From Bathymodiolus brooksi (lineage: Eukaryota; Mollusca; Bivalvia; Mytilida; Modiolidae): a stretch of 64,000 nucleotides of DNA. The translations under genes were made by a program, and so were the position numbers. Shown in pieces: positions 32,431-45,188 of this stretch. The stretch is taken from positions 50,858,646 through 50,922,645 of the forward strand of contig OY804582.1 of the NCBI GenBank assembly GCA_963680875.1, read 5' to 3'. Position 1 is the stretch's first letter, and every line of letters starts with the position of its first letter. The notes below the pieces were generated by a model. That model saw nothing but the letters and a program-made list of their open reading frames with translations. It ran no database searches and had not been told where the DNA came from.

Positions 32431-35325
32431 GCTCTTCATTCTCTTGGCCTGAATGGTCATCTGATTTGCAGTTAAATTGCATGGTACTTTCCATGTCAAC
32501 AGCTCTTTTTATACATTTCTTGCAAGGACCACACTTAAGGTATTCCAAAGAATCTACCTCTGAACATAAACATTCTCCCGGTGATGGACACCTAGACATA
32601 CTATCAGCATTTCCGTGCTTATTACCAGGTCTATGTTGAATGGAAAACTCAAAGGCTGACAAAATTTCTAACCAACGTGCAATTCTTCCTTTCGGTTCTT
32701 TGAAACTGAATAGCCAAACTAGTGCCTGGTGGTCTCTCCGTACAAGGAACTTTCTTCCCAGAAGATACTGTCGATAATATTCAACGAAGTATCGAAGTGC
32801 TAAAAGCTCTTTATCTGTTACACAGTAATTTGTCTCTGCACGATTTAGTGTGCGGCTCCCATAGGAAATAACTTTTTCCTGACCTTCCTGGACTTGGCTT
32901 AACACAGCACCTATGCTGACATCACAAGCATCAGTGTCTAAGATGTATTCACCTTCATCTCTAGGATACGACATCACTGGTGCGCTAATCAAAATGGATT
33001 TAATTTCTTCAAACGATTGTTTACAGACGTCCGACCAGATAAAATCTACGCCCCTTTTCTTAGTTAATTGAACCATAGGGCGAACGATTTGTGAAAAATC
33101 TTTCACAAATCGCCGGTAATAACTTGCCATACCCAGAAATTGTCTTATCTGAGTGACTGTCTGTGGTGGTGGCCACTGCTTGATTTTCATAATATTAGAC
33201 GGATTTGGTTTAACTCCCTCACAAGATACCACATGTCCAAGAAATATGACTTCAGACTGAAAACACTGGCATTTTTCTGACTTCAGCTTTAAACCTGCTG
33301 TCCGAATTCGATCCAACACTGTACTTAATCTTTCTATGTGTTCATCAAACGTCTTACTAAATATCACCACGTCATCCAAATATATAAGACAGATTTGCCA
33401 TTGTAAGCCCTACAGAGCAAGTTCCATGACTCTCTGAAAGGTCATTGGTGCAGATTTCAAACCCATGGGCATCTTGGTGAATTCGTACAACCCATATTTG
33501 GTGACAAATGCTGTTTTCGGGATGTCGGATTCCTTGACCGGAACCTGATGGTAACCGGAAGTCATATCAACGGTCGTAAATAGAGTTGATCCGGATACTG
33601 CATCTAGACAATCCTGAATTCTGGGTAAAGGAAATGCATCGTTTTCAGTAACACTATTCAAACGTCTATAATCTATACAGGGTCGTACTTTGCCATTTTT
33701 CTTCCGCACTAATACAATTGGACTGGCCCAAGGTAATAAGGACTTTCTAATAATTCCTTGCCTCTCCATTTGTTCTATCGTTAATTTTTTTTCATCCGTC
33801 AAAGCCAAAGGTACTCGCCTGGGTGGCTGTTTTAATGGTTTTGAAGAACCGGTATTTATACTGTGTTCCATTATATTTGTTGTACCCAAATCATCATCAT
33901 CTGTAGAAAATACATCTTTAAACTCATCTAAGATGGAAGCTATCTTCTTTATTTCCGGTTCCGACCTTCCTTCTTTAGCTTTCATATAAATATCATTCAA
34001 ATGCGGTGGTACCAACGTAGCTGCACTTGCTTTGCCTTTATTAATGTTGGGTTTAGATTCTGGTCTCTGTGTTGGAGTGTTTATTGTTACTTCCAACTCC
34101 ACTGTGCCAGTTGTGTTTTGTTTCTCGGTGGCAACCGTAAGATCTTTTCCTCTGTCAAACGGTACACGTCTTACCACCTTAAAATTGTCTACTTCATCTT
34201 CGTCTTCTACGGACAAAACTTGATATATTGGACTGTCGTATATTACAGCAGTTCCTATAACTGTGCCTTGGTGAACAGTTACATCGGTATGTAAAGAATT
34301 CAAAATTCTCATTTTCCCAGTGACATTTTTCATCATGTCAACTAAGCTGGCAGCCATAACTAATGGAGACTTCTCCATATAACTTTGTGAAGGTTCTATT
34401 AAAAACTCAAGGTTTGAGCACAGCTCATCGACTGGATCCTTTTCAATATAGACATCTACAATTACTTCAGAAAGACCAGGTATAGTAGCATCATCTGCTA
34501 AACTAACATTTCGAACTCTCCTCAAGTCTCCAACTAACGTACATGGAATGGTCTCTCCATTCCAAATAATACATTTATCTGCTAACTTAATTTCAGTAGG
34601 GCCCAATTTGCCCATCATAAGTATATCTAAACCCAACAATACTTCATCATCAATTTGAGCTACCACTAGCTCCTTTTCAAACTCTAGAGTTCCTAACTGT
34701 ATATAAAATATAGCGGTACCCAACTTTACAAGTGGGTTTCCATCCGCTCCAACTAAAATGGACGACTTGGTCAATGGAGGTCTTCTGGTCTCGGGTATTT
34801 TAAAGTAAATCTCTTCTGAAAGTACAGTTCTTGAGGCTCCAGTATCAATAGTAAATGTACCATGTATACCATGTATTTTCCCTTTCACATAAACGCCTTC
34901 ACTCTGTCGGCGCTGTCTACCAACTGTGTTTTCCGATCCCAATATTTGCTGCATCTCAGAAATTTCAAACAACTCTGTAATATCCGATTCATCAACAGCC
35001 ATAAACAACATATTATCTTCATCTTTGTCCGTATCTTTAATATTGTCAGCCTCGCTGACTGGTTTCTCTGTCTCCGGTTTGGCTGATACCAAACCTATTC
35101 TCTTTGTCGTCTCTGCTTGATTCTTCAAACAGACGCCAATATTTGATTCCTGATCTTGAACTTCATCAATATCAGTTAAACATTTACATGCATTTACATC
35201 AGACAATGTATTTACAATTATATTTTCCGAAACGGGAACATTTATTTCCTCATTAACCAACTCAATATTAAGGCCTTTATCATCTACATTTCCGGTCTCC
35301 TCTTGGCCGCTGGACTCGACCTCAA
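32414..35325 (-). pseudogene. pol: retroelement pol: protease, reverse transcriptase, RNase H
   Basis: The frame opens at the shift site 35335-35329 and runs to 32414 with a single in-frame TAG at 33412-33410, eight codons before... the catalytic YLDD. Domains in order: acidic linker; aspartic protease with GTFTIDTGASRTVLS (about 34850); RT with RKKNGKVRPCIDYRRLNSV, LFTTVDMTSGYHQV, FTKMPMGLKSAPMTFQRVME and YLDDVVIFSKT (about 33760-33370); RNase H with ILDTDACDVSIGAVLS, the block TDKELLALRYFVEYY, the block RRDHQALVWL and HGNADSMSRCPSPGEC. A short Cys-rich tail CGPCKKCIKRA follows. The frame then ends; no integrase follows. Confidence 0.9.
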
Positions 35326-35335
35326 CTAGTTTAAA
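35326..35335 (-). promoter_or_regulatory. -1 ribosomal frameshift site T-TTA-AAC followed by TAG
   Basis: On the minus strand gag reads CCT TTA AAC TAG. The heptamer TTTAAAC (35335-35329) is in the X-XXY-YYZ register of the gag frame and the stop is the very next codon. Slipping back one base leads directly into the open pol frame (AAA CTA GTT GAG ...). Short complementary words GGTC and GACC downstream could form a stem, but I did not fold it. Confidence 0.8.
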
Positions 35336-36966
35336 GGTTGCTGCTTTGGCTTAAATTCTGAAGCATTACTGTCAAGTTGACTTTGTGATCTAAACCTGAC
35401 TTGGGAGGTTTGGTTACTTCGAAACTGAACTGGTGGGGTCCCATGTACAACTCCACGGTTGGTTTGCGGAAAGCTGTTTATGATTGGTTCTTGTCTCTGT
35501 TGAAAAGCGTAACATTCTCTTGCAAAATGGCCTGGTTTTCCACAGTTGTAGCACAATCTGTCGTTTTTCTTCTGAGCAATACTGGTGTTGCTTGTCATTG
35601 GTCTATTCGCCAGGGTTTCGCTATGTCCACCCCTTTGTTGCATAGACAAATGATTTCTCTCTATCATTTCACACAGCAGCTCCTGCAAATCACTTTTCTT
35701 GTAATATAAATATGACAATATTTTCATGTTCTATCTTCCGATTTGACGATAGTTGCTGCTGGCCGTTATTTGTTGTTTTTCTTGACGTTGGCGGGTTATT
35801 ATTCTGTATTTGTCTTGTTTGCTTCTTCTGTCTATTATAATATTTGTCATCATCAACAGACCGTGGATATCTGCATGTCTCTGTATAGTTAATAACATGG
35901 TAAACAGCTTCATCAATTGATTTTGGTTCCTTGTTTAATTCCACATGGACTCTTGCATCATCATCCTGAAGACCCAAGAAAAATGCTCTCAGCAAATCTT
36001 CCTGTCTTGTTACTTTGTCCCTCCGAGGAAAGCCTTTGTCATATAACCTTTTCAACTCTGCTGAATACTCTTGCACACTTTCATTGTGCATCTGGTGCCT
36101 ATGATAAAATTTTGTAATATATATCTTGGTCGTGTCTACCTCACCAAATCTGTTTTCTAGCTCTTTAATCAATTTACTGTAGGATGAAGTGACTCTACTT
36201 GATAGCTGATCATAGACGAAATCGCCTGCTGTTCCCTGCAGTCTCGGCAAAAGCTCACTTAGCCGTTCTTTACGTGACCAGCCGTGTAGGTCTGCTACAG
36301 CCTCAAAACGATTTATCCAGACTTTCCACTTTTCGTACCAGTATAATCCGGAAGTCTGTTATTAGTTGTCTGCTTTACACGACGAGAGACTTCATGGTCA
36401 TCACTGCTGTAGGAATCAAATGTGGAAAATTCATCATCAGAACTAGAGGAGGTCTCCATAATTGTGTTTCTATTCTTCTGCCTTCTCATTCTTGATTGTC
36501 TGGGCATCTTTTCTGTAGTTCTACTTTTCCCTCGGACAGGCTTTTCTGAACTTAATTCATTATTACTGTTCATGCTGTGTATGCTTTTTACTACGGTGTC
36601 GGACACCTGTTGCACCATAGTATCTGTCATTTTCTGCATGGCTCTCATAAACATATTAAACATGTCATTTGGTCCCTCATGTGGAGCTGGTCTCATTTCT
36701 CTCTCTTCAATTTCAATGTCGGTTCCAACCATTTGAACACTAGCTGATTTTCTTAACGGTTTTCCGTTTACTTGTGGACTTCTCAGTAAAGGGGTACTAA
36801 GACTAGTTGCCGGTCTGTCTGTATGTAGCTGTACTATAGTGGTATTTACAGACGTGGCTGGTTCATCTTCTTCAAAGTCTTCGCTGTAGTCAGTATGTAT
36901 TTCTGAATCAGGCTCTGTGGTGGTACCTTCTCTGGTTTCAACCTTCTGTTTTCTTGTTTCTACCAT
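35326..36966 (-). pseudogene. gag: retroelement gag (two frameshifts)
   Basis: Start ATG at 36966 (MVETRKQKVETREG), 53 bases after the primer site. The N-terminal part is acidic and Ser-rich. A frameshift near 36350 precedes the capsid-like block (KWKVWINRFEAVADLHGWS...) that contains FYHRHQMHNESVQEYSAELK and AFFGLQ-like FFLGLQDDD (36310-35750). A second shift lies near 35715. The last part has one zinc knuckle CYNCGKPGHFAREC (about 35560-35520) and ends FKPKQQPLN before TAG at 35328-35326. Gag would form the particle and bind element RNA. The shifts make this copy inactive. Confidence 0.85.
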
Positions 36967-37018
36967 TTTCACTGCTGGAGGTCTGGGTTTGTATCTCTAG
37001 ATTATCTTCAATTCAGAT

Positions 37019-37037
37019 AATCCCACCGCTGCCACCA
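37019..37037 (-). other. primer binding site, tRNA-Leu type
   Basis: Minus strand TGGTGGCAGCGGTGGGATT lies six bases after the 5' LTR. It is complementary to the 3' end of animal tRNA-Leu (…AATCCCACCGCTGCCACCA, AAG/TAG family as I know it). Confidence 0.8.
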
Positions 37038-37043
37038 AAAAGT

Positions 37044-39484
37044 TGTAACGGGCTAGGCGGTTAACTGTAGTATCTATACTACTACCGGGTAATTTGCTGC
37101 CACCACCGATGTTGAAGTACACCGGAAACTACTCTAGATTTGACACCCAAATCAAGGAAATTATCCTGAGACTTGAAACCAAAGTCTCAGAAAAGTTGGA
37201 TTAATACCACAGAAGCAGATAAAGCCAATTTAGTATGGACCACGGGTTTAATTTACGAATTATAGAACACTGCACTAATATAACGGACGAAAGAGGGAGT
37301 CTAAAATAACTTTCCAGTGCTCTAGTCTGGCAATACAATTACACTCTGCCTCTCATGTATCAGCGGAAACCACACTGACAGCAATCGAGTAGAGAGATAT
37401 ATCGGGAAAAATACTCAGACTATCGCACGGGAAAATGCAGGGGATGGCCTATCAGGTAATCAAACAGGCTCTTGTGTGAACAAAACAAGAGACACAATTA
37501 TCTTACGAGATAGAAAATAGGATACTCGCAGGGTACTTAGGAAATACCGTGAAATTAACAGAACTTGGAAGGGGGGATTTTACTTAGTATCGACAAGTAA
37601 GATAATAAATTTAGTTCAGAATATTTTATATATTAGATATGTATAGTTATATGTGAAATTCACAATAATGCAGATACAGTAAATATTATCAACCAGTGTT
37701 CAACCATTCATTGTGTTTTCAGAAACTACCAACAATATACTTAATCTTCAATCAAATATAAGATACTTAATATTCAATAAAATATAAAATACTTTGGTGT
37801 ACTGTTTGTTTATCTTGTCTACTGACTTGTGATTTATACACTAGTCTTCTCTGACCGATCTATGAACGCATAGTCGAATGTCAGGATGGTTTAGTATTTT
37901 ATTAAACCAAGTTTACTTTACGTATTTAACCAATTACTATATAATTGTCTTAAATGAAATTTACGCTAACCAGTTTATGAACACATAAACTGAACTGTCA
38001 GCGGGTCCTACTCACGAATATAACAGAAATAATTACACTGACCAACTTTGATTCTCAACAGTTGAATGTCAGGATGGTTTATTGTTTTATTAAACCGAGT
38101 TTACTTTAAGTATTTAACCAATTACTATATAATTGTCTTAAATGAAGTTTACGCTAACCAGTTTATGAACACATAAACCGAATTGTCAGCGGGTCCTACT
38201 CACGAATATAACAGAAATAATTACACTGACCAACTTTGATTCTCAACAGTTGAATGTCAGGAAATTCCTATGTCCAACCTAACAAAACCTAATTTAATAA
38301 AGCAAACTACAGGTGCGGGTGGGCATGGCATGGCATGTATTTATATGTAATATGAACGAAAGCTTAGAAAAAAATGATAAATTTAGCACTGACCTGACTA
38401 GAAATACTAGCAGAAATGTCAGTGAAAGTCCGAAAATATTCCCTATAAACAAATAAATTTAGCACTGACCTGACTAGAAAGACTAGCAGAAATGTCAGTG
38501 AAAGTCCGAAAATATCCCCTATAAATAAATAACAATCTCTGATTTCGATCTACAAGTTAATCACTTATAGAACGTAGAAAAATGAAATAATTAACTATCC
38601 TTACTAAAGTAAATTTAAACCGAACTCCACTAGAACACTAGCGAAAATGTCAGGTAAAAGAAAATACCAAATAAAATAATATTCCGTCAAAAGGAATATT
38701 CTGTTAACGAAAACAATCTAAAATAATTTATCGTACAGTTCGCAAATAATCGTTACTTAATTAACCTATCAAAAGAAAAATCCTTTAAAAGAATACATTT
38801 GTAACTCAATATCGTCTGCTTTGGGAACCCGTCTGCTTTGTTCAACCTTCAAATGAGAAAAGACCCAGAGCAGAAGACGCTGCTACTATTTATACCCAAA
38901 AATCCTGTCGGGATAACTGCCGGTATGACGACATTTTACTCCCAACCAAATCCCGGCAATGCACTCGCCAGTGAAAATAAATCCCGGCAGCCATAAAATA
39001 CAAAGTATTTACATAAACAAAATATTGTTTCATACTTAAAAATCAATACTCTATAATATTCATAAGTTTTCTTTCACACTTTAATAAACAGTTTCTTAGT
39101 TTGTCTACACATCTTAACAAATTCTTACGTCGACAATGACATTTGTATTTTCCCGCTAGGTAAGTTAGAAGAATGATGCATCATGGGATGCTTCACACAT
39201 GACCTATATTTACCATAACAACAAGAACTGGTGTCAATACACAAAAATGTGTACGACGAAAAATACAACACTTTACGCCTTCGAACCTGGTTGAACACTG
39301 ATGAATACATTATAATTACATAACAATAATCCCGAAAGTTGGAAATACAATTTATTACGTCTATTCAAAACAATATACACAGGAAATTTAGAGCAGGTGC
39401 CCGTGCGACAAAATCAGCTGATCGTTAGTTTTTATGAACAAAATTGGTTCCTGTATTTTGATGGGTAACCTCCCTTTTGTCACA
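37044..39484 (-). repeat. 5' LTR (2441 bp)
   Basis: Same structure as the other LTR: TGTGAC...TTACA ends, TATA box, 188-bp units at 37876-38063 and 38064-38251, 71-bp units near 38385-38530. Base differences from 28772-31229 are few. Confidence 0.9.
38887..38894 (-). promoter_or_regulatory. TATA box of the 5' LTR
   Basis: Minus strand TATAAATAGTAGCAGC, matching the copy in the other LTR with one change downstream. This would drive the element's transcript through gag and pol. Confidence 0.6.
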
Positions 39485-39488
39485 ATAT
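39485..39488. repeat. right target site duplication ATAT
   Basis: ATAT directly follows the LTR end TTGTCACA; same as 28768-28771. Confidence 0.65.
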
Positions 39489-40140
39489 ATCTTGTATGTT
39501 AAATGTAATAAAATGTTGAAATTATGCAGAAAATGGCTTTTTCTATAGGATTGAATGGACAAATATGGTTAAAACGACTATTTGTTGCCATGGCAACACC
39601 ATTTTTTTTTCAATTTTCATATCAATATTACTGTTTAGTATTCCATAGGAAACATATGAAGTAAATATGAGCATATTCTGTGATATACTATTTCTCAGTA
39701 CTTTGATAGTTCTTTGGTCTTTACATAGAATTGCTCTTAAGATTTAACTTTGATAAATGTGGTTCACCAATGAATTGACATGCATATATACAATGTAGTA
39801 CACACTAAAACATATACAATATAAATATTATCCCGGTCGTATTACAGTGTATATATATCTTTCAGTACAAAACTATACGTTTTTTTTATAAGCTACTTTT
39901 AAATATGTTGCAATTTCATGAGGTTATGTCTATTGTTTAATATTTGTTTTCATAATATTGGCTTTGTATTTGTTCTGGTTGTGGATTATTTGGAGTTAGT
40001 GAGTGAGTTATTGTTGCTTAATGCCAGATGTGCAATTTTCCTGCAATATCATAGCGTGAAGTTATATAAAAATTATATTTAAATGATATGACAATGCCAT
40101 CGATTTATAGTAGATCATTCACAACGCTATTAGTCGGATT
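39489..40140. other. no supported feature
   Basis: AT-rich DNA between the LTR element and the interrupted repeat; no motif found. Confidence 0.45.
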
Positions 40141-40550
40141 TTTAGGTGTCAAACCAGTAATTCAACCAATCAGAGCTAAGAACATATACAAAAGTAGTCC
40201 CTTTTAAAGAAAAAAGTTCCTTTCACTTTGTTGTATTGTGACAAATACTGAATGGAATGGAATAATTAAATTGATAATTGAAGTTAAATGTATAAGGATT
40301 ATTTTGAGCCCAAAGAGGGAGAGGCGTTAAGGTGCAAAATTGGCCCCACATTTTATAAAAAAATAATGCTTCACATAGAATAAAAACAATTTACTAATTT
40401 AATTGTTATATTTACAAATTTTCAAAAAATATATCTTACCGTGAGATTGGGTGCGTTATGACGTCATAATGACATCATGATTAGACGGATAATGCTAAAA
40501 ATGGACTATAAACGACATATTCAATGTACATTTTAGCTATTTTATATACC

Positions 40551-40645
40551 TCCACAGTCTTCCACCAACACGAAATTGAGCAGTTTTGAGTATAGAGGGT
40601 TAATGATTGTATCAAAATATGTTGTTGGTGGAGGATTGTGGAGGT
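40551..40645. repeat. hairpin, stem about 22 bp
   Basis: cctccacagtcttccaccaa pairs with ttggtggaggattgtggagg across about 50 bases, with two mismatches. It could be a small foldback or a structured transcript segment. Confidence 0.65.
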
Positions 40646-42194
40646 TGTTAAATATTAATTTATTTATAACCTCGGCCAGACCCTTAAAATCAATATTTTC
40701 ACTCTTCTGATTGTATATATGATACCATTATGTATATATACACAATCTCTGTACATTTTATGATTCATTTCAAGCAATGAAATTCATCAGTAAATAACTT
40801 GTTTCTGTAAATAATTGTATTTATTTTAAATACAGTTTGTATACATTGAAACCAGGAGAAAAACTCAGTGCATGCAGTCCGGCGTCAACGCGATAAAAAG
40901 AACTGGGGACTATACGTTCCATAAATGGCCCCATATTTAATGAATCATTTTCTAAGAAAATACTTGATTAAAATTTGATGTGTTTTATTTTATAGACGAC
41001 ATCATACTTTTGATGTAAAGCTTGTTTCCAACAAAATCGATACGTATTTGACGTCATTGTGACATCATGAGCGTTATTTGTTTCCTGTATTTCGTGGAAT
41101 TTTGCCCGCGATATTTCGACGGTTTTCGAAGAAATTAAGCACCTCCGTAGTCGTGCACCAGACAATATTTTACCAGATTATTAAAATAAATAAAACACAA
41201 CTACTGTTAAAGTATTTTTTGGTGCACGAGGTGTTAAAGTTCTTGAAAAACGACGGGAAAATGTTCAAATATTACAAGCGCTTAGATGACGTTTTGATGT
41301 TTGAGAAGCAATAGTTGCCGTAAAAAACGATGGTATGTAACAGTTATATAACATAAAAATAAAATAAACACCACTTCATCCAAAATATTTTTTTTTCATA
41401 AGCCCCCAATTATTGATTATATATTTTCTTCCGGGATACTGAAATAGTTATTACTACCGGGATACTGAGGTAGGTTTAATGGTCTATCGATGCTACTTCT
41501 AAAATGAATTAAAATAGTTTGATCCAAAAGGAGTAGATGTTTTTTGGGCACAATCCAACATATCCTTAAGAAGAGTGAAGATACCACAGGGGCAATCAGA
41601 ATCCGTATATGCGTTCTATCATGTGCATAAGTTATTGTTTGCATGATTGACAGACAATATTCATCATATTGTTTTCTAGCTTCTGAACTGTCGATCGAGA
41701 AAAAAATAAAATATTCTAGACAGGCAGCAAATAGCCAGTCAATGGGGTTTGCAATTAATATTTCGCATGCACAATAGCGACACACCACCACAAGGTGTGG
41801 AAAATAGAAATATTCTTCTGTGGTTTAAATGCGTATTAACTGCACTACATGTAAACTGTATTATTCTGTTTGATAAAGTCCTTTAACTAGAACAGATTTT
41901 TTTTACCCTTGAGTGAAATAGTGTTGTAATAAAATATTGTGAACGTGATGTAAAACTACGAAAGTATGTCAAGGTATATTTTAAATGAGGTTGAAACATG
42001 TTGCCATTTGATATCAATTCGGTTGTATTTCATTTTGACGATTTTAATTATGGAAGACGATCACAACCATATTTTTTTTTTAACAATTGCAACTCAGCTG
42101 TTTTTTTTTCATAGCATATAATAAAATGAAAAAATATATATCACACTGTCGGAACAGTTCCAACATTCAATAGAAAAATCGTAGAAATAATATC

Positions 42195-42290
42195 ATTTAG
42201 TGTCCGTCGTCTGTTATCCATAACTTTTCATATTAATATTTAATCTTTTTCTTAGAAACTGCAAAACCAAATGCTTTATTTTACGTTATC
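42195..42290 (+). repeat. decayed head of a Helentron-like repeat
   Basis: 'agtgtccgtcgtctgttatc', 'taacttttcatatt', 'gaaactgcaaaaccaaa' follow the order seen at 14980-15050 and 16160-16220. Confidence 0.4.
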
Positions 42291-43518
42291 AAGTTCTCTC
42301 AACCCGCACCTTGGCATTTTTTTTTTTATAGATTTATGATGGTTGTCCGTAAAAATGTACTGGAATATATCATAACATTGGTTGTCGTTAAGAATAAAGT
42401 ACGGTTAAAAAAATGTTTAAAAATATTTCAAATATGACAAAGTTCTATTCTTCAAATAAATCTATCTATTACTTCTTTAAGGTTAATACCAAAATATCGA
42501 CCAGTTTTCGACAATCAATGTTAATAAGTTTCTGAATTGACATGATCTCAATATGTACATTATCAATGTCATAGCAGACGATGAAACCAAAATTGGTCTG
42601 TATCAGATATATTTTTTAAATGATTAAATGATTGTTAAGGTGACGAAAAAATGAATTACGAAAACATACAATTTGAACGTGAAATAATAGATGTGGTACG
42701 TAGTTCTTACATTTAAAAATGACATTTTTAGATCAGATTTCTTGAGATCATTCATGCAATTTCATAATATAACCTCTGACAAATGAAGCGATCAAAATAA
42801 TGAGAGATTTTATCACGTGAAACAAACCGTCGAAAACAGGAGACCGTCGAAAATGGGTGACGTTGTGACATTACTATTCGTCCACTTTAATTTCATAATA
42901 CAGTTTCAGAACATGTTTTTATTCCTGAAATCAATCCACATTGCATATTAAGTCAAATGTATGCTTTGTTTATTGAGTTTTATTATGCTTTGTTTTTGTT
43001 TTTGTTTTTTTTAAAGATATGCATTATAATACAATGATACGTATATTCTGTATTCTGAAAAAATGACATTCAGTGCTTTTCATTACCTGACTTTGTCGGT
43101 CCGCTGTGAGGAATTAGATGCACATATTAACTAACTGTATTTATTTATGAAAAGCACATATTGTGAATACATTTTGGAATTTTTTTTATCGACATCTGAG
43201 GTGGGGCCGATTTTGGCTCTTATAGCTCCCAGTCCTTTGATTGATTTAGTTGTATTGTAATATGAATATGGAGGATTTGATGCATGACCTATAAATAGGG
43301 AATTTCGGGGGATGACAGAGCTATTTTTAGAGTAGGTATTTTCCATAGCCTGGCATTTCACTGCAAGACTTTAAGCATGGCCTGATATTTTGACAGAACG
43401 TAGAGGAATCATGGACGCTTCAGAAAATGTATGGTCTTCGAAAGGTTAAACATAAGATAGAATGGCCAGGTAGGCTCGAAAAAACACAAATTTAGTAGAA
43501 AACCTTAAAGAAATTAAT

Positions 43519-44731
43519 TATAAGTTAAGTTAAAAAACATCAAATTGAACTTTTGTTGCTATCATGTTCAAATTAGCCTAATAATGTCCAAAATGCATTG
43601 TGGTGTCAGATTACATGGTCAAAATGCATGTTATGTAATATTTTGGAATATTGCTCCCAAACACTGGATATACATGGACAGAGGGTATTGCAACTCATTT
43701 TATTTTTATTTATGACTTTATAATTATTGGGAATATGTTATTGAATGTGTTTTTGCAGTAGAAGGGCATATAATATTGAAAATATGGTTGATATTAAGAA
43801 TTTTAAAAATTTCATCATGCACCAGTTTGTTGACTTCAAATATAGAATATGGCGATATCATGATTGGATTTTTTTCAATCCTACAATTTGATCCTGGTAA
43901 TTTTTGATAGTTTCAGTTAGAATACATGTACAATGTACTCATAAAATAATATAAGGCTATAGAAAGCAGTTTTAATTGAAAATTATGTAGTAAAAACCTG
44001 ATAATTTAAGTGATCCCAGAAAAATTATTTTGACTGCTTTGCATTTTCTGTAAATTTTTCAAATTGTCAATTTGGATTTCATGTTTTAGAGTATTATTTG
44101 GCTGTAACAGTACATTTGAACATCCAGCTTACTTAAACAGTGGGACAAAATGATGTGGAAGCATATATTTATTGAGTTTTGGGAGAAACTATAGTTTTGT
44201 ACCATAAGAAATTCCAAAACTTGAATATCAATAAATCATATTTTTGCATATTTGATGGAATTAGAAGGAATTTCAACTGTAGATCTATATACAAAAACTT
44301 ATTTTATGCCTTATACTACATGATTTATGGGGTTAAAGCATGAATTAACAAAATTAAGAATGATGTGAACTGATTTTATGGGACGAAAAAAGGGGAGGCT
44401 AAATGTAAACATTTCATAGTATTTAGCTATTAAATATACAACTGAGGCATATATATGTGTAGAAATTGCTTATTATGTTAGAAATTAGCTTAATAACTGT
44501 AATATATAAGAGAATAGGTAAGTTTTGGTATATTACACAGTCTGAACTCAACAGCTGTAAATGGAGATGTTTTCATTAAAAATCTTCAAGGGGGTGGGTA
44601 CCTTTGCATTTGAACACTTATACTTGCAAATATTAGACAGCCACATACCTTATGAGGTTTTTTGTGGTTGATATTGCCTAAGGAATAGAAATAAGGCCAA
44701 TAAAGGGTTGGAGAAGCAAGTTTTGTTGCTC
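43519..44731. other. no supported feature
   Basis: AT-rich DNA between the two repeat copies; every frame has many stops. Confidence 0.45.
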
Positions 44732-45188
44732 TTTAGGTGTCAAACCAGTAATTCAACCAATCAGAGCTAAGAACATATACAAAAGTAGTCCCTTTTAAAG
44801 AAAAAAGTTCCTTTCACTTTGTTGTATTGTGACAAATACTGAATGGAATGGAATAATTAAATTGATAATTGAAGTTAAATGTATAAGGATTATTTTGAGC
44901 CCAAATTTGATTGATTTAGTTGTATTTTAATATGGATATGGAGGATTTGATGCATGACCTATAAATAGGGAATTTCTGGGGATGACAGAGCTATTTTTAG
45001 AGTAGGTATTTTCCATAGCCTGGCATTTCACTGCAAGACTTTAAACATGGCCTGATATTTTGACAGAACGTAGAGGAATCATGGACGTTTCAGAAAATGT
45101 ATGGTCTTCGAAAGGTTAAACTTAAGATAAAATGGCCAGGTAGGCTCGAAAAAACACAAATTTAGTAGAAAACCTTAAAGAAATTAAT
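44732..45188. repeat. 457-bp repeat, copy 2, uninterrupted
   Basis: Parts A (44732-44905) and B (44906-45188) are contiguous; see copy 1. No coding sense recognised. Confidence 0.85.

Larger units (their letters stand above)
28772..39484 (-). mobile_element. Ty3/Gypsy-class LTR retrotransposon lacking integrase
   Basis: A 10.7-kb element on the minus strand: 5' LTR 39484-37044, primer site 37037-37019, gag 36966-35326, pro-RT-RNase H 35335-32414, about 1.2 kb non-coding, polypurine tract 31245-31230, 3' LTR 31229-28772. The order RT-RNase H after protease, with YLDD and a CCHC gag, fits Ty3/Gypsy. No integrase (no HHCC or DDE blocks) is found in the 1.2 kb after RNase H. The LTRs differ mainly by a few indels, so insertion was recent. 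Gag carries two frameshifts and pol one stop, so this copy cannot move on its own. Confidence 0.9.
40315..43235. mobile_element. 2.9-kb insertion with 35-bp imperfect inverted ends
   Basis: The left end GAGGGAGAGG...CAAAATTGGCCCCAC (40315-40349) pairs with the right end, which read inward is GGACTGGGAG...CAAAATCGGCCCCAC (43235-43201). Both stretches are exactly 35 bases from the borders defined by the uninterrupted copy 2, with about 22 of 35 matches including 14 of the last 15. No target duplication is visible and no transposase is found. Small ORFs at 41078-41314 (+) and 41417-41791 (-) have no recognised domain. Confidence 0.65.
40141..43518. repeat. 457-bp repeat, copy 1, split by a 2.9-kb insertion
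   Basis: Part A (40141-40314, starting tttaggtgtcaaaccag) and part B (43236-43518, starting tttgattgatttag) are found joined without a gap as copy 2 (44732-45188). Part A is identical over 174 bases as far as I can read; part B differs at a few bases. Copy 1 therefore carries an insertion at 40315-43235. Confidence 0.85.

Noticed and set aside
41417..41791. 124-codon minus-strand ORF in the 2.9-kb insertion
   Set aside because: No domain, includes dispersed-repeat wording; not a transposase as far as I can see.
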